From the NCBI GenBank assembly GCA_958296295.1, contig OY282460.1:1488001-1552000 (forward strand): 64,000 nucleotides of DNA, written 5' to 3'. Shown here one piece after another: positions 56,877-64,000 of the stretch. This stretch comes from an uncultured Pseudomonadales bacterium (GTDB lineage: Bacteria > Pseudomonadota > Gammaproteobacteria > Pseudomonadales > Azotimanducaceae). Within the stretch, counting starts at the first letter, position 1. Every line of letters starts with the position of its first letter. The notes beneath the pieces are model-generated. The model did not search any database, had not been told where the DNA came from, and saw only the letters and a program-made list of their open reading frames with translations. Made by a program: the position numbers and the translations under genes.

Positions 56877-57947
56877 ATGTCCCCACCCGCATCCGGTTCC
56901 CTGTCGGACGACCAAAAACACGCGCTCAAGCGCGACGGTTTCGTGGTGGTGAAGAACGTCATCCCACGCCAAGTGGCGGCACGAGCCAAAGCGGTCATAA
57001 GCCAGAACCCCACGCGCATCGTGCATGGCGACAATCCGGCCATCAACGGCCTCTACAACGAATCGGCGCTGCGCGACGTGATGCTGGAGGCGATGGGCCC
57101 GCACACGCCGCCGGTGAACGCCCAAGTGGCGGTGACGCTGCCGAACTACGCGGACGCCGTGGTGCGGGGCAAAGCGACGGCGGACTACGCCCCCAAGGCG
57201 CATGTGGATGGCGGCTGGGCCGGCCTCTGCCCGATGCCCCGCAGCGAAATCCTGGCGTCGGGCGAGACGCTTGAGACGTGGGGGCGTGCCGGCGATCCGC
57301 GATCCATGGGCCCCGCGGGTGGCGCGCCGCTTTGGCAGGATCGAGAGCGCACGCTCGCCATCGGCAGCTATACGGCGTTGGTGGGCGTTTGCTTGAACGA
57401 TCAGCGGCGGCCGGGCAAGGGCCAGTTCGCGGTGCGCCGGGGCGCGCACGAAGCCGTGGAGGCGTTCTTCCGCCGCCAGCGTGCCGATGGCGGCCCCCTC
57501 GGTGGCGGCGGCCCGGATTGGCCGCGGTTGATTCCCGCCGGCCAGGACGCCGCCTACGCCGGCGTCATGCCGTCCGCGATGGAGGCGGGCTACCCGGACA
57601 CCCGTTTCGAGCACGAAGGCTGGGCTTGGCCGGAGCTGACGCCGGTGTTGATGGAGGAGGGCGACACGGTGATCGCTTTGCACGCGCTGCCGCACACGGC
57701 CACGCCAAACAGAAGCGCCGATCCGCGCGTGAACGTGTTTTTCCGCATCCGCCGGTTCCGCCAGAACAACCCCTACGAAGGCGACGAGCGAATCGGCTGG
57801 GGCGTCTCCGATCACCCGGACAGGGCGTTGAACGGCGAGTTCCTGGACTACCCCGATGGTTACGATCCGTTCCAAACCTCCATCGCCAAGTTGTGCGATC
57901 ACTGGAGCGAGTGGGATGGCATGCGTGGCGTGTCGGGTGCCCCCTAG
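56877..57947 (+). CDS. Phytanoyl-CoA dioxygenase (PhyH) family protein
   Basis: The 356-aa protein begins like Fe(II)/2-oxoglutarate dioxygenases of the PhyH group: LSDDQKHALKRDGFVVVKNVI. Iron ligands fit as His/Asp in AHVDGGWAG and the distal His in ALHALPHTATPN, with the 2-oxoglutarate Arg in NVFFRIRRF. It should hydroxylate a small or lipid-like substrate; the target is unknown. It starts with ATG 56877, 30 bases after the hydrolase stop. An FAD monooxygenase follows after 66 bases, making an oxidative pair. Confidence 0.78.
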   Translation: MSPPASGSLSDDQKHALKRDGFVVVKNVIPRQVAARAKAVISQNPTRIVHGDNPAINGLYNESALRDVMLEAMGPHTPPVNAQVAVTLPNYADAVVRGKATADYAPKAHVDGGWAGLCPMPRSEILASGETLETWGRAGDPRSMGPAGGAPLWQDRERTLAIGSYTALVGVCLNDQRRPGKGQFAVRRGAHEAVEAFFRRQRADGGPLGGGGPDWPRLIPAGQDAAYAGVMPSAMEAGYPDTRFEHEGWAWPELTPVLMEEGDTVIALHALPHTATPNRSADPRVNVFFRIRRFRQNNPYEGDERIGWGVSDHPDRALNGEFLDYPDGYDPFQTSIAKLCDHWSEWDGMRGVSGAP

Positions 57948-58013
57948 CGGATGCTAGAGCACATGTTCAACGTGGGAAACGGCGCACCTGGCTAGCCGGC
58001 GCCGGTCCGGCGA

Positions 58014-59216
58014 ATGACGCGCGGCCGATCCGCCGAGCGGCGCGTGCTGGTCGCCGGGGGCGGCATCGGCGGATTGACGGCGGCGTTGTGTCTGGCGCGC
58101 GCCGGCTGGCGGGTCGTCGTCTTCGAGCAGTCGCAGACGTTCGGCGAACTCGGCGCCGGCATCCAAATCACGCCGAACGCCGCGAACGTGCTGCACTACT
58201 TGGGCCTTCAGTCGTCGTTGCGGACATGCGCGTCGCAACCGGCCGCCATCGAGTTCAGGCACTGGCGCACAGGCAAGGTGGTGGGCGTGGTCCGGCTCGG
58301 CGAGGCCGCGATTTCGGCCTACGGCCATCCGTATTACCACATTCACCGCGGGGATTTGCTCCGGATCTTGGTTGAAGCCGCCGAACGGTCGCCGGGAGTC
58401 GAGCTCCGCGCCGGTGCCCAAGTGCGGGGTTTCCGGCGCCAAGACGCGGGTGTGCGTGTGGCCGTGGCGGACGGCGCGGCGGAGCGCGAACGCGAAGGCG
58501 TGGCGTTGATCGGCGCCGATGGGGTGCATTCGGCGGTCCGCACGGCTCTGTTCGGGGCCGAGTCTCCAACCTTCACGGGCAACGTCGCGTGGCGCGTGTT
58601 GGTGCCGACGACGCGCCTCGCGCCGGGTGACGCCCGCACGGCCGCTGGGGTTTGGTTCGGGCCGGGACGCCATTTCGTCCACTATCCGGTGCGCGGCGGC
58701 GAGCTGATGAACTGCGTGGGCGTGGTGCGCAAGAGCGGTTGGACGGTGGAGTCCTGGGTGGAACCCGGCGACCACGCCGAGTTCCACGCGGACTTCGCCG
58801 GCTGGCACGGCGACGTGCAAGCCCTCATCGACAACGCCGATAGAGGCTCGCTGCACAAGTGGGCGCTCTACGACCGCCGGCCCCTGCGGGACTGGGGCGA
58901 CGGCCCCGCAACGCTGCTCGGCGACGCCTGCCATCCCACGCTGCCTTTCCTCGCCCAAGGCGCCGCGATGGCCATCGAGGATGCCGCGGTGTTGGCTTCC
59001 TGCCTAGGCACCGGGCAGCCTGAGGCGGCCCTTCGACGCTACGAGAAGCTGCGCCAGGCTCGCACCGCCATGGTGCAACGGCTTTCCCGGCGCAACGCCA
59101 AGCTGTTCCATCTTCCGGCTGGCGCCGCGTGGTTGCGGGACCGGGCGTTGCGCTTTGGCCTGCGGGCCACCGTGGCCCGCATCTTCCGCTACGACGCTCT
59201 ACGGGCGGTTCGCTAG
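58014..59216 (+). CDS. FAD-dependent aromatic-ring monooxygenase (salicylate/3-hydroxybenzoate hydroxylase-like)
   Basis: The 400-aa flavoprotein has the first FAD motif RVLVAGGGIGGLTAALCLAR, the group-A signature ELGAGIQITPNAANVL, the DG motif LIGADGVHSAVRTALFG, and the second FAD motif LLGDACHPTLPFLAQGAAMAIEDA. The pattern most resembles single-component aromatic hydroxylases such as salicylate 1-monooxygenase and 3-hydroxybenzoate 6-hydroxylase. The start is ATG 58014. The PhyH dioxygenase gene precedes it, and the MalY-type aminotransferase gene is convergent. Confidence 0.85.
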   Translation: MTRGRSAERRVLVAGGGIGGLTAALCLARAGWRVVVFEQSQTFGELGAGIQITPNAANVLHYLGLQSSLRTCASQPAAIEFRHWRTGKVVGVVRLGEAAISAYGHPYYHIHRGDLLRILVEAAERSPGVELRAGAQVRGFRRQDAGVRVAVADGAAEREREGVALIGADGVHSAVRTALFGAESPTFTGNVAWRVLVPTTRLAPGDARTAAGVWFGPGRHFVHYPVRGGELMNCVGVVRKSGWTVESWVEPGDHAEFHADFAGWHGDVQALIDNADRGSLHKWALYDRRPLRDWGDGPATLLGDACHPTLPFLAQGAAMAIEDAAVLASCLGTGQPEAALRRYEKLRQARTAMVQRLSRRNAKLFHLPAGAAWLRDRALRFGLRATVARIFRYDALRAVR

Positions 59217-59256
59217 GTCGTCCAAGCCGCGGCCGCGCTTGGGGTTGGCGGAACGC

Positions 59257-60423
59257 CTAGCGCCGCTTGGTCGCCAATTCGTTGATGGCGTCGGTCAGCC
59301 TTTCAACACCTGTTTCGAGCAGCGGGCGCCCACAACCAAGATTCCACCGCAAGAAGCCGGGTGCGCCGAATTCGACGCCATCGGCCAGCCCCAAGCCGCG
59401 CGTCTCGAAGTAGGCCGCCGGATTGGCCAGCCCGAGCTTGGAGACATCCAGCCACGCCATGAAGGTGCCTTCCACATGGGTTGTTTCGACGCCGCGGAGG
59501 GTGCCGACTGCGTCTTCAAGCATTGCGGCGTTGCCGGCGAGAAAGGCGTTTCGCCGCGCCAGCCACTGGGACTGGTCGCGGAACGCCGCCGTCATCGCCG
59601 CGTAGGCCAGCGGCGAAATGTTGGACGCCATGCCGGCCACCGCGTCTTCAAACCGCTCGCGGATGCCGGCGTTGGGGATCACCGCCACCGCGCCGCCGAC
59701 GCCGGGAAAGTTGTACGCCTTGGTAGGCGCGAACAGCGTTATCGAACGCGTCGCCACGCTGGAATCCAAGCTGGCGACGGGGATATGCTCGTGGTCGCCG
59801 TCCAGCACCAAGGGGCAGTGGATCTCATCGCTGATGAGCACCGTGTCGGTGCTCACCACCAGATCGACTAGCGCCGTCAACTCGGTTTTGTCGTACACGC
59901 GACCGGTGGGATTGTGCGGGTTGCAAAACAGCACCGCGGCGGTTTGGCGCGTGATCTTGGCCCGCAGATCGTCGAAGTCCATCTCCCAGCGATCGCCGAC
60001 TCGCACAAGAGGCGAGAAAACGCCGCGCAGACCGGCCCGCTCGGCCACTCGGAAGAACGGCGGATAGGCGGGCACAGGCAACACCAACTGGCTGCCGGCC
60101 TCGGCCACCGCTTGCGCCGCGAGGGTGAAACCGGGCACGACGCCGCCGACCCACACGAGCCACTGCGCGCTGACACGCCAACCGTACCGGCGGCCCAGCC
60201 AATCGACCATGGCCTCAGTCGCCGCTTGCGGTGTGGACGTGTAGCCGAGGATGGGGTGTTTCAGACGTCGGCGCATGGCGTGTAGCACGAACGGCGGCAT
60301 CGGCAGATCCATATCCGCCACCCAAAGGGGCAGAATGTCCCGTCCGGCGTATTTCTCCCACTTCTCGGAAGAGGTCCCCCGGCGGTCCACACCGCGGTCC
60401 CGCCGCCTCAACACGGCACGCAC
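59257..60423 (-). CDS. MalY/PatB family PLP-dependent C-S lyase or aminotransferase
   Basis: The 388-aa protein has the class-I/II aminotransferase pattern specific to MalY/PatB: VDRRGTSSEKWEKYAGRDILPLWVADMDLPMP, LGYTSTP, VLFCNPHNPTGRVYDKTEL, SDEIHCPLVL, and PLP Lys in FAPTKAYNFPGV. These enzymes cleave cystathionine or cysteine conjugates, or act on aromatic amino acids. GTG 60423 is the listed start; GTG 60414 and 60390 are in frame, and the conserved part begins VDRRGTSS, so the true start may be later. It is convergent with the FAD monooxygenase and shares a divergent promoter region with grxD. Confidence 0.83.
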   Translation of the reverse strand: MRAVLRRRDRGVDRRGTSSEKWEKYAGRDILPLWVADMDLPMPPFVLHAMRRRLKHPILGYTSTPQAATEAMVDWLGRRYGWRVSAQWLVWVGGVVPGFTLAAQAVAEAGSQLVLPVPAYPPFFRVAERAGLRGVFSPLVRVGDRWEMDFDDLRAKITRQTAAVLFCNPHNPTGRVYDKTELTALVDLVVSTDTVLISDEIHCPLVLDGDHEHIPVASLDSSVATRSITLFAPTKAYNFPGVGGAVAVIPNAGIRERFEDAVAGMASNISPLAYAAMTAAFRDQSQWLARRNAFLAGNAAMLEDAVGTLRGVETTHVEGTFMAWLDVSKLGLANPAAYFETRGLGLADGVEFGAPGFLRWNLGCGRPLLETGVERLTDAINELATKRR

Positions 60424-60545
60424 CCGGCGTTGGCGGCGGCCCGGCGGGAAGTGGCGCCACGGCGATCGGCGGGCCTTCTGCCCGCCTTGCCGTGTTGCGG
60501 TCTGCTACAATTCGCCGAGAAACGCCGCCATTCAAGTGAGGGAAA

Positions 60546-60893
60546 ATGAGCGCCGCCACCGACACGCTGGACAAGATCCGCGAGCAGATCGCGACCCACC
60601 CGATCATTCTCTACATGAAAGGCTCGCCGCAGGCGCCGCAATGCGGCTTTTCCGCGCAGACGGTGCAATGTCTCATGCAGTGCGGCGAGCGCTTCGCGTA
60701 CGTGGACGTGCTCTCGAACCCGGAAATCCGCGCCACGCTGCCGAGTTACGCGGATTGGCCCACGTTCCCGCAGCTCTATGTGAGCGGCGAGTTGATCGGC
60801 GGCTGCGACATCATCACGGAAATGCATCAGGCGGGCGAGTTGGAGCCGTTGGTCAAGGATGCCGCCAAAACGGTCGTGGCCACAGACGACTAG
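60546..60893 (+). CDS. grxD: Monothiol glutaredoxin (GrxD)
   Basis: The 115-aa protein matches monothiol glutaredoxins: ILYMKGSPQAPQCGFSAQTVQ with the single active-site Cys of CGFS, WPTFPQLYVSGELIGGCDIITEM with the glutathione site and the second conserved Cys region. It carries 2Fe-2S clusters bridged with glutathione and works in iron-sulfur trafficking and iron sensing. A GAGGGAAA site precedes ATG 60546. It converges with the RNase T gene 32 bases away. Confidence 0.95.
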   Translation: MSAATDTLDKIREQIATHPIILYMKGSPQAPQCGFSAQTVQCLMQCGERFAYVDVLSNPEIRATLPSYADWPTFPQLYVSGELIGGCDIITEMHQAGELEPLVKDAAKTVVATDD

Positions 60894-60925
60894 CTCTAGC
60901 GCCAAGGCCTGCGTCCGGTCACGAG

Positions 60926-61540
60926 CTACTGGCCGCAGCCTGAGTCGCCCGCCAACCGCGCGTTGGCGTTCACCACTTGGCAAAACAACCGGGCGGTGAC
61001 CTCCGCATCGTAGACGGCCGAGTGGGCGCGGTCGGCGTTGTAGGCGATGCCGGCCCGCCGACACGCCTCGCCGAGCACCGTGTGGCCGTAGGCGACGCCC
61101 GCCAGGCCCACCGTGTCCATCACCGAGAACGGATGGAACGGGTTGCGTTTGATGCCGTTGCGTTCGGCGGCGGCGAGCAGAAAACCGTGATCGAAGTGGG
61201 CGTTGTGCGCGGTGACGATGGCGCGCTGGCAGCGGTGGCGTTTCAGTTCCGCGCGCACCACCTGGAACAACTCCCGCACGGCCAGCGCCTCCGCCACGGC
61301 GGTGCGGTCGGGATCCGCCAAATCGATCCCGGTGACGCGCAAAGAAGCCTCTTCCACGGCCATGTCGGGATGTGGAGTTACTGCCCAGTGGTGCCGCCCG
61401 GCCACAGACAATCGGCCATCCACCATGTCCAGCGTCAACGCCGCGACTTCCAAGACGGCGTGTACTCGGCGGTCGAACCCGCCAGTCTCCAGATCGAGCA
61501 CCACGGGCAGGTAGCCGCGGAACCGGGCGTTCATCTGCAT
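60926..61540 (-). CDS. rnt: Ribonuclease T (DEDDh exonuclease)
   Basis: The 204-aa protein has the RNase T pattern of catalytic residues: [11 protein letters not shown] (Asp and Glu), [15 protein letters not shown] (Asp), and [14 protein letters not shown] (His and Asp), together with the extra RxT stretch [12 protein letters not shown]. RNase T trims the 3' ends of tRNA and small RNA and turns over the tRNA CCA end. I start at ATG 61540; the ORF extends 18 codons further. Its family is almost restricted to Gammaproteobacteria, which is the main clue to taxonomy in this window. It is divergent from argG. Confidence 0.93.
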   Translation of the reverse strand: MQMNARFRGYLPVVLDLETGGFDRRVHAVLEVAALTLDMVDGRLSVAGRHHWAVTPHPDMAVEEASLRVTGIDLADPDRTAVAEALAVRELFQVVRAELKRHRCQRAIVTAHNAHFDHGFLLAAAERNGIKRNPFHPFSVMDTVGLAGVAYGHTVLGEACRRAGIAYNADRAHSAVYDAEVTARLFCQVVNANARLAGDSGCGQ

Positions 61541-61644
61541 CGGCGCGACAGCGTAACACGCCGGTGCCAAGACGATTGGGTACCGCCCCTTCAACTGGCC
61601 GCCAGCGGCGTAAAATCACGGTTTGCCAGCAACCTTTATCGACG

Positions 61645-62883
61645 ATGCCGAACGCCCTAGCTCCTCTTCGCAAAATCGCTCTCGCCTATTCGGGCGGCTT
61701 GGACACCTCGGTGATGTGCAAGTGGCTGCAGGAAACCTACGGTGCCGAGATCGTCACCTTCACCGCCGACATCGGCCAAGGCGAGGAGCTGGCGCCGGCG
61801 CGAGCCAAAGCCGAAGCGATGGGCGTGCGGGAACTGTTCGTCGAGGACCTCACCGAGGAGTTCGCGCGGGACTTCGTCTTTCCGATGTTCCACGCCAACG
61901 CGCTGTACGAAGGCGAGTATCTGCTCGGCACCAGCATCGCCCGGCCGCTCATCGCCAAGCGGCTCGTCGAAGTCGCGGCGGCCACCAGCGCCCAAGCCAT
62001 CGCCCACGGCGCCACCGGCAAAGGCAACGACCAAGTGCGGTTCGAACTGTCGGCCTACGCGCTGAACCCGGACATCCGCGTGATCGCCCCGTGGCGGGAT
62101 CCGGATTGGACTTTGCGCTCGCGCGAAGCGTGCCTGGCATACGCCGAACAACACCAGATTCCGGTGGAGTTCCAACGCGGCGGCGCTGGATCGCCTTATT
62201 CGATGGACGCCAATCTCCTGCACATCTCCTACGAGGGTGGCGGCTTGGAAGATCCGGCGCACCCGCCGGACGAGGACACTTGGCGCTGGACGGTGGCGCC
62301 CGAAGCCGCACCGGACAAGCCGGAAGAGATCACGTTGGACTTCCGCGCCGGCGACGCGGTGGCGGTGAACGGCGAGGCGCTCACCCCGGCCGGCGTGCTG
62401 CGACGCCTGAACACGCTCGGCGGGCGCCACGGCGTGGGTCGCAGCGACATTGTGGAAAACCGCTACGTCGGCATGAAATCCCGAGGCTGCTACGAGACGC
62501 CGGGCGGCACCATCCTTCTGAAGGCCCACCGGGCAATCGAATCCATCACGCTGGATCGAGAAGTGGCGCACCTGAAAGACGAGCTCATGCCGCGCTACGC
62601 CACCCTGATCTACAACGGCTACTGGTGGTCGCCGGAGCGTCGCGCCATGCAAGCGCTGCTCGCCGAGTCGCAAAAGCCCGTGAACGGCCGCGTGCGCCTC
62701 AAGCTCTACAAGGGCGGCGTCTGGGTGCTTGGCCGCGAATCCGCCACCGACAGCCTGTACGACGCTGGCGTCGTAACGTTCGAGGACGACGCCGGCGCCT
62801 ACGATCAGCAAGACGCCACCGGCTTCATCCGCCTGAACGCCTTGCGCCTGCGTTTGGGGGCGGGACGACGGGGTGGGAAGTAG
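61645..62883 (+). CDS. argG: Argininosuccinate synthase
   Basis: The 412-aa enzyme has the N-type ATP pyrophosphatase loop [34 protein letters not shown], and [14 protein letters not shown] near the substrate site. It condenses citrulline and aspartate with ATP, giving argininosuccinate. I take ATG 61645 as the start ([18 protein letters not shown]). The open frame begins much earlier, antisense to rnt. Length and motif order are normal for the class, so the gene is intact. Confidence 0.95.
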   Translation: MPNALAPLRKIALAYSGGLDTSVMCKWLQETYGAEIVTFTADIGQGEELAPARAKAEAMGVRELFVEDLTEEFARDFVFPMFHANALYEGEYLLGTSIARPLIAKRLVEVAAATSAQAIAHGATGKGNDQVRFELSAYALNPDIRVIAPWRDPDWTLRSREACLAYAEQHQIPVEFQRGGAGSPYSMDANLLHISYEGGGLEDPAHPPDEDTWRWTVAPEAAPDKPEEITLDFRAGDAVAVNGEALTPAGVLRRLNTLGGRHGVGRSDIVENRYVGMKSRGCYETPGGTILLKAHRAIESITLDREVAHLKDELMPRYATLIYNGYWWSPERRAMQALLAESQKPVNGRVRLKLYKGGVWVLGRESATDSLYDAGVVTFEDDAGAYDQQDATGFIRLNALRLRLGAGRRGGK

Positions 62884-62975
62884 AAAAGCCGCGGTCAAGC
62901 CTCGGCTTCCATGCGAGCGCCGCGCAGTCGGTTGGGCGCTGCCGCGTACGTGCTAGCGCGTCTACTAGGCTAGGG

Positions 62976-63017
62976 GGCTAGGGGGTCTATCGCTTAGGCT
63001 AGGGGGTCTATCGCTTG
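62976..63017. repeat. 21-bp tandem duplication spanning the stop codon of the BatE-like gene
   Basis: A 21-base unit starting GGCTAGGGGGTCTATCGCTT occurs at 62976-62996 and again at 62997-63017, differing only in the last base. The second copy contains the minus-strand TAG stop (63008-63010) and the two codons before it; the first lies downstream in the spacer toward argG. A shorter GGCTAGGGGG fragment at 62968-62977 makes a partial third copy. Confidence 0.9.
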
Positions 63018-64000
63018 GGCGGCGTCTCACCGGCCGCGGCTTCGCTGTCGGCAATCGAGACCATAGCTACGGCCGTCGCGGCCAACCAGCCTCTGGTGCC
63101 GTCGGCGAGGGTCACGCGCATCCAGCCGGGTCGGTTCTCGACGACGTGTACTTCGGTGCCGGCCGGGAGCGGGTTGGCGAACGCCGGCGATGCGCCCAGG
63201 CTGTCCGCGGAGCGGAGCGTGGCGCCGTCGGTGATCACCACGGCACCTGCGCCGTCAGCGCCGAGCACGGCGGAACCGGAGGTTGCCAGCCAGACCACGG
63301 CGGCGATGATCGCTGCGGGCCGCAAGCCCTTTCGAGGCCAACGCAACCATGCCGCCAAGAGCAATGCGCCGAAGGCGAAGGCGCCGGCGCCGACCAGGTG
63401 CAGTTGCTCTGGAGCGAAACGGCTGCGCCAGAACAGCAGCGAGTCGAAGGCGTTGCCGCTGGCCGGGCGCGGCAACCACACCGGCAGGCGACCGCGTAGC
63501 CATGTGAGGTTGGCGTTGGCGCGTTCGTTGCCGGGCGCCACGCGCAAAGCGCGGCGATAGGCGAGCACCGCACGGCCAACATCCTGCGCGCCGAGCGCGG
63601 CGTTGCCCCAGTCCGCCTGCAATTGCGCGGCCTTGGGGTGCGCCCTGGCAACAGGGCGGAACCCCTGTTCGGCTTGAGAGAACAGGGACACCCGGCGCAA
63701 CCGATCGGTTTCGGCCAACGCGGTTTCGTAGACTGCCCGCGCCGCCGCCACCGTCTCGTGCTCGGGGCCGGCGTGTACCCCGGCCGCGCAGCAGGCGACC
63801 AAGAGGGCGAGCGCGCTAGCGGCAGCCGGGTGCGGGGCGCGGCGTTTGGCCCAGCCGCGCGCCAAGGCGCGAAACTCGTCGCGCAGTTCGGCGGAAACGG
63901 CTTGTCCCGCCGCGGCGGGATCGAACGCTTGGGTTTCCAAACGTTCCACGACGGCCGCCGACGCGCTGGCCGACGCGCCGGCGACGGTGGCCAACCGCCG
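63008..64000 (-). CDS. BatE-like TPR and SH3 membrane protein, 5' end outside the window
   Basis: The visible 330 or so residues include a charged N-terminal segment (ELRDEFRALARGWAKRRA), a membrane or signal-like helix (ASALALLVACCAAGVHA), TPR repeats (AAQLQADWGNAALGAQDVGRAVLAYRRALRVAPGNERANANL), a second membrane pair (LVGAGAFAFGALLLAAWLRW, AAIIAAVVWLATSGSAVLG) and a C-terminal bacterial SH3 domain (ATLRSADSLGASPAFANPLPAGTEV, split here). TPR plus two helices plus SH3 is the BatE pattern of the BatABCDE aerotolerance cluster. The frame stays open through the window edge, and the extra N-terminal part could be a BatD tail fused to BatE. The stop lies in a 21-bp duplication. Confidence 0.7.
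   Translation of the reverse strand, partial: RRLATVAGASASASAAVVERLETQAFDPAAAGQAVSAELRDEFRALARGWAKRRAPHPAAASALALLVACCAAGVHAGPEHETVAAARAVYETALAETDRLRRVSLFSQAEQGFRPVARAHPKAAQLQADWGNAALGAQDVGRAVLAYRRALRVAPGNERANANLTWLRGRLPVWLPRPASGNAFDSLLFWRSRFAPEQLHLVGAGAFAFGALLLAAWLRWPRKGLRPAAIIAAVVWLATSGSAVLGADGAGAVVITDGATLRSADSLGASPAFANPLPAGTEVHVVENRPGWMRVTLADGTRGWLAATAVAMVSIADSEAAAGETPPKR

Noticed and set aside
62960..63020. Possible CRISPR-like repeat
   Set aside because: The two copies are directly adjacent with no spacers, and there are only two and a half of them; it is a tandem duplication.

Overview
The window reads as a chromosomal segment of a GC-rich proteobacterium, most likely a gammaproteobacterium. 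RNase T (rnt) is essentially gammaproteobacterial. The rest fits a Gram-negative cell: an RND pump with its lipoprotein adaptor, a TonB-dependent receptor, AmpD, YacG, monothiol glutaredoxin and glutamate synthase GltBD. Many genes start with GTG or TTG. The mix of dioxygenase, crotonase, hotdog, epoxide-hydrolase-like and amidohydrolase genes suggests a free-living or host-associated marine heterotroph, but lifestyle is inference. I see no prophage, plasmid or CRISPR signal.

Layout. 0.2-5.5 kb: one giant secreted mosaic protein (M12-type metalloprotease, Calx-beta, leucine-rich repeats, duplicated C-terminal module). 5.8-11.3 kb, minus strand: an efflux locus of adaptor, RND pump and an ABC exporter half lacking its ATPase domain. 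11.5-18.1 kb, plus strand: hotdog dehydratase, two alpha/beta hydrolases, crotonase, short-chain epimerase/reductase, then hisH-hisF. 18.1-24.6 kb: amidohydrolase, lipoprotein, msrA, ampD, a broken AAA ATPase, an ISKra4-type insertion sequence with an adjacent internally deleted relative, and a secreted hypothetical. 24.8-29.1 kb: nadC, an RNA ligase beside tRNA-Thr(CGU), a DUF5916-type outer-membrane protein and a retropepsin-like protein. 29.2-35 kb: CopA-type Cu ATPase with an orphan oxidase subunit III, and a TonB receptor. 35-36.7 kb: a sucrase/ferredoxin-like gene overlapping an eIF2B-like gene. 36.7-42.8 kb: gltB-gltD. 43-49 kb: three overlapping genes (permease fused to an M1-like domain, oxalyl-CoA-synthetase-like ligase, ketopantoate-reductase-like). 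49-50.1 kb: a tandem duplication encoding two small membrane proteins. 50-64 kb: sulfotransferase, a single-chain acyl-CoA carboxylase, yacG, metY, alpha/beta hydrolase, PhyH-type dioxygenase, FAD monooxygenase, patB/malY, grxD, rnt, argG and a BatE-like protein running off the window.

The window mixes housekeeping functions (His, NAD, Glu, Arg and Met metabolism, wall recycling, redox repair) with accessory catabolism and secretion. The clearest unexplained pattern is a series of short perfect tandem duplications (11, 11, 15, 21 and 66 bp), several at stop codons or ribosome binding sites. The only evident mobile DNA is the IS/MITE pair, which shares one outer 9-bp target duplication. I found no clearly new multi-gene system. 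The best candidates for novelty are the giant mosaic protease, the tandem small membrane proteins, the RNA ligase beside tRNA-Thr and the overlapping ferredoxin-like/eIF2B-like pair.
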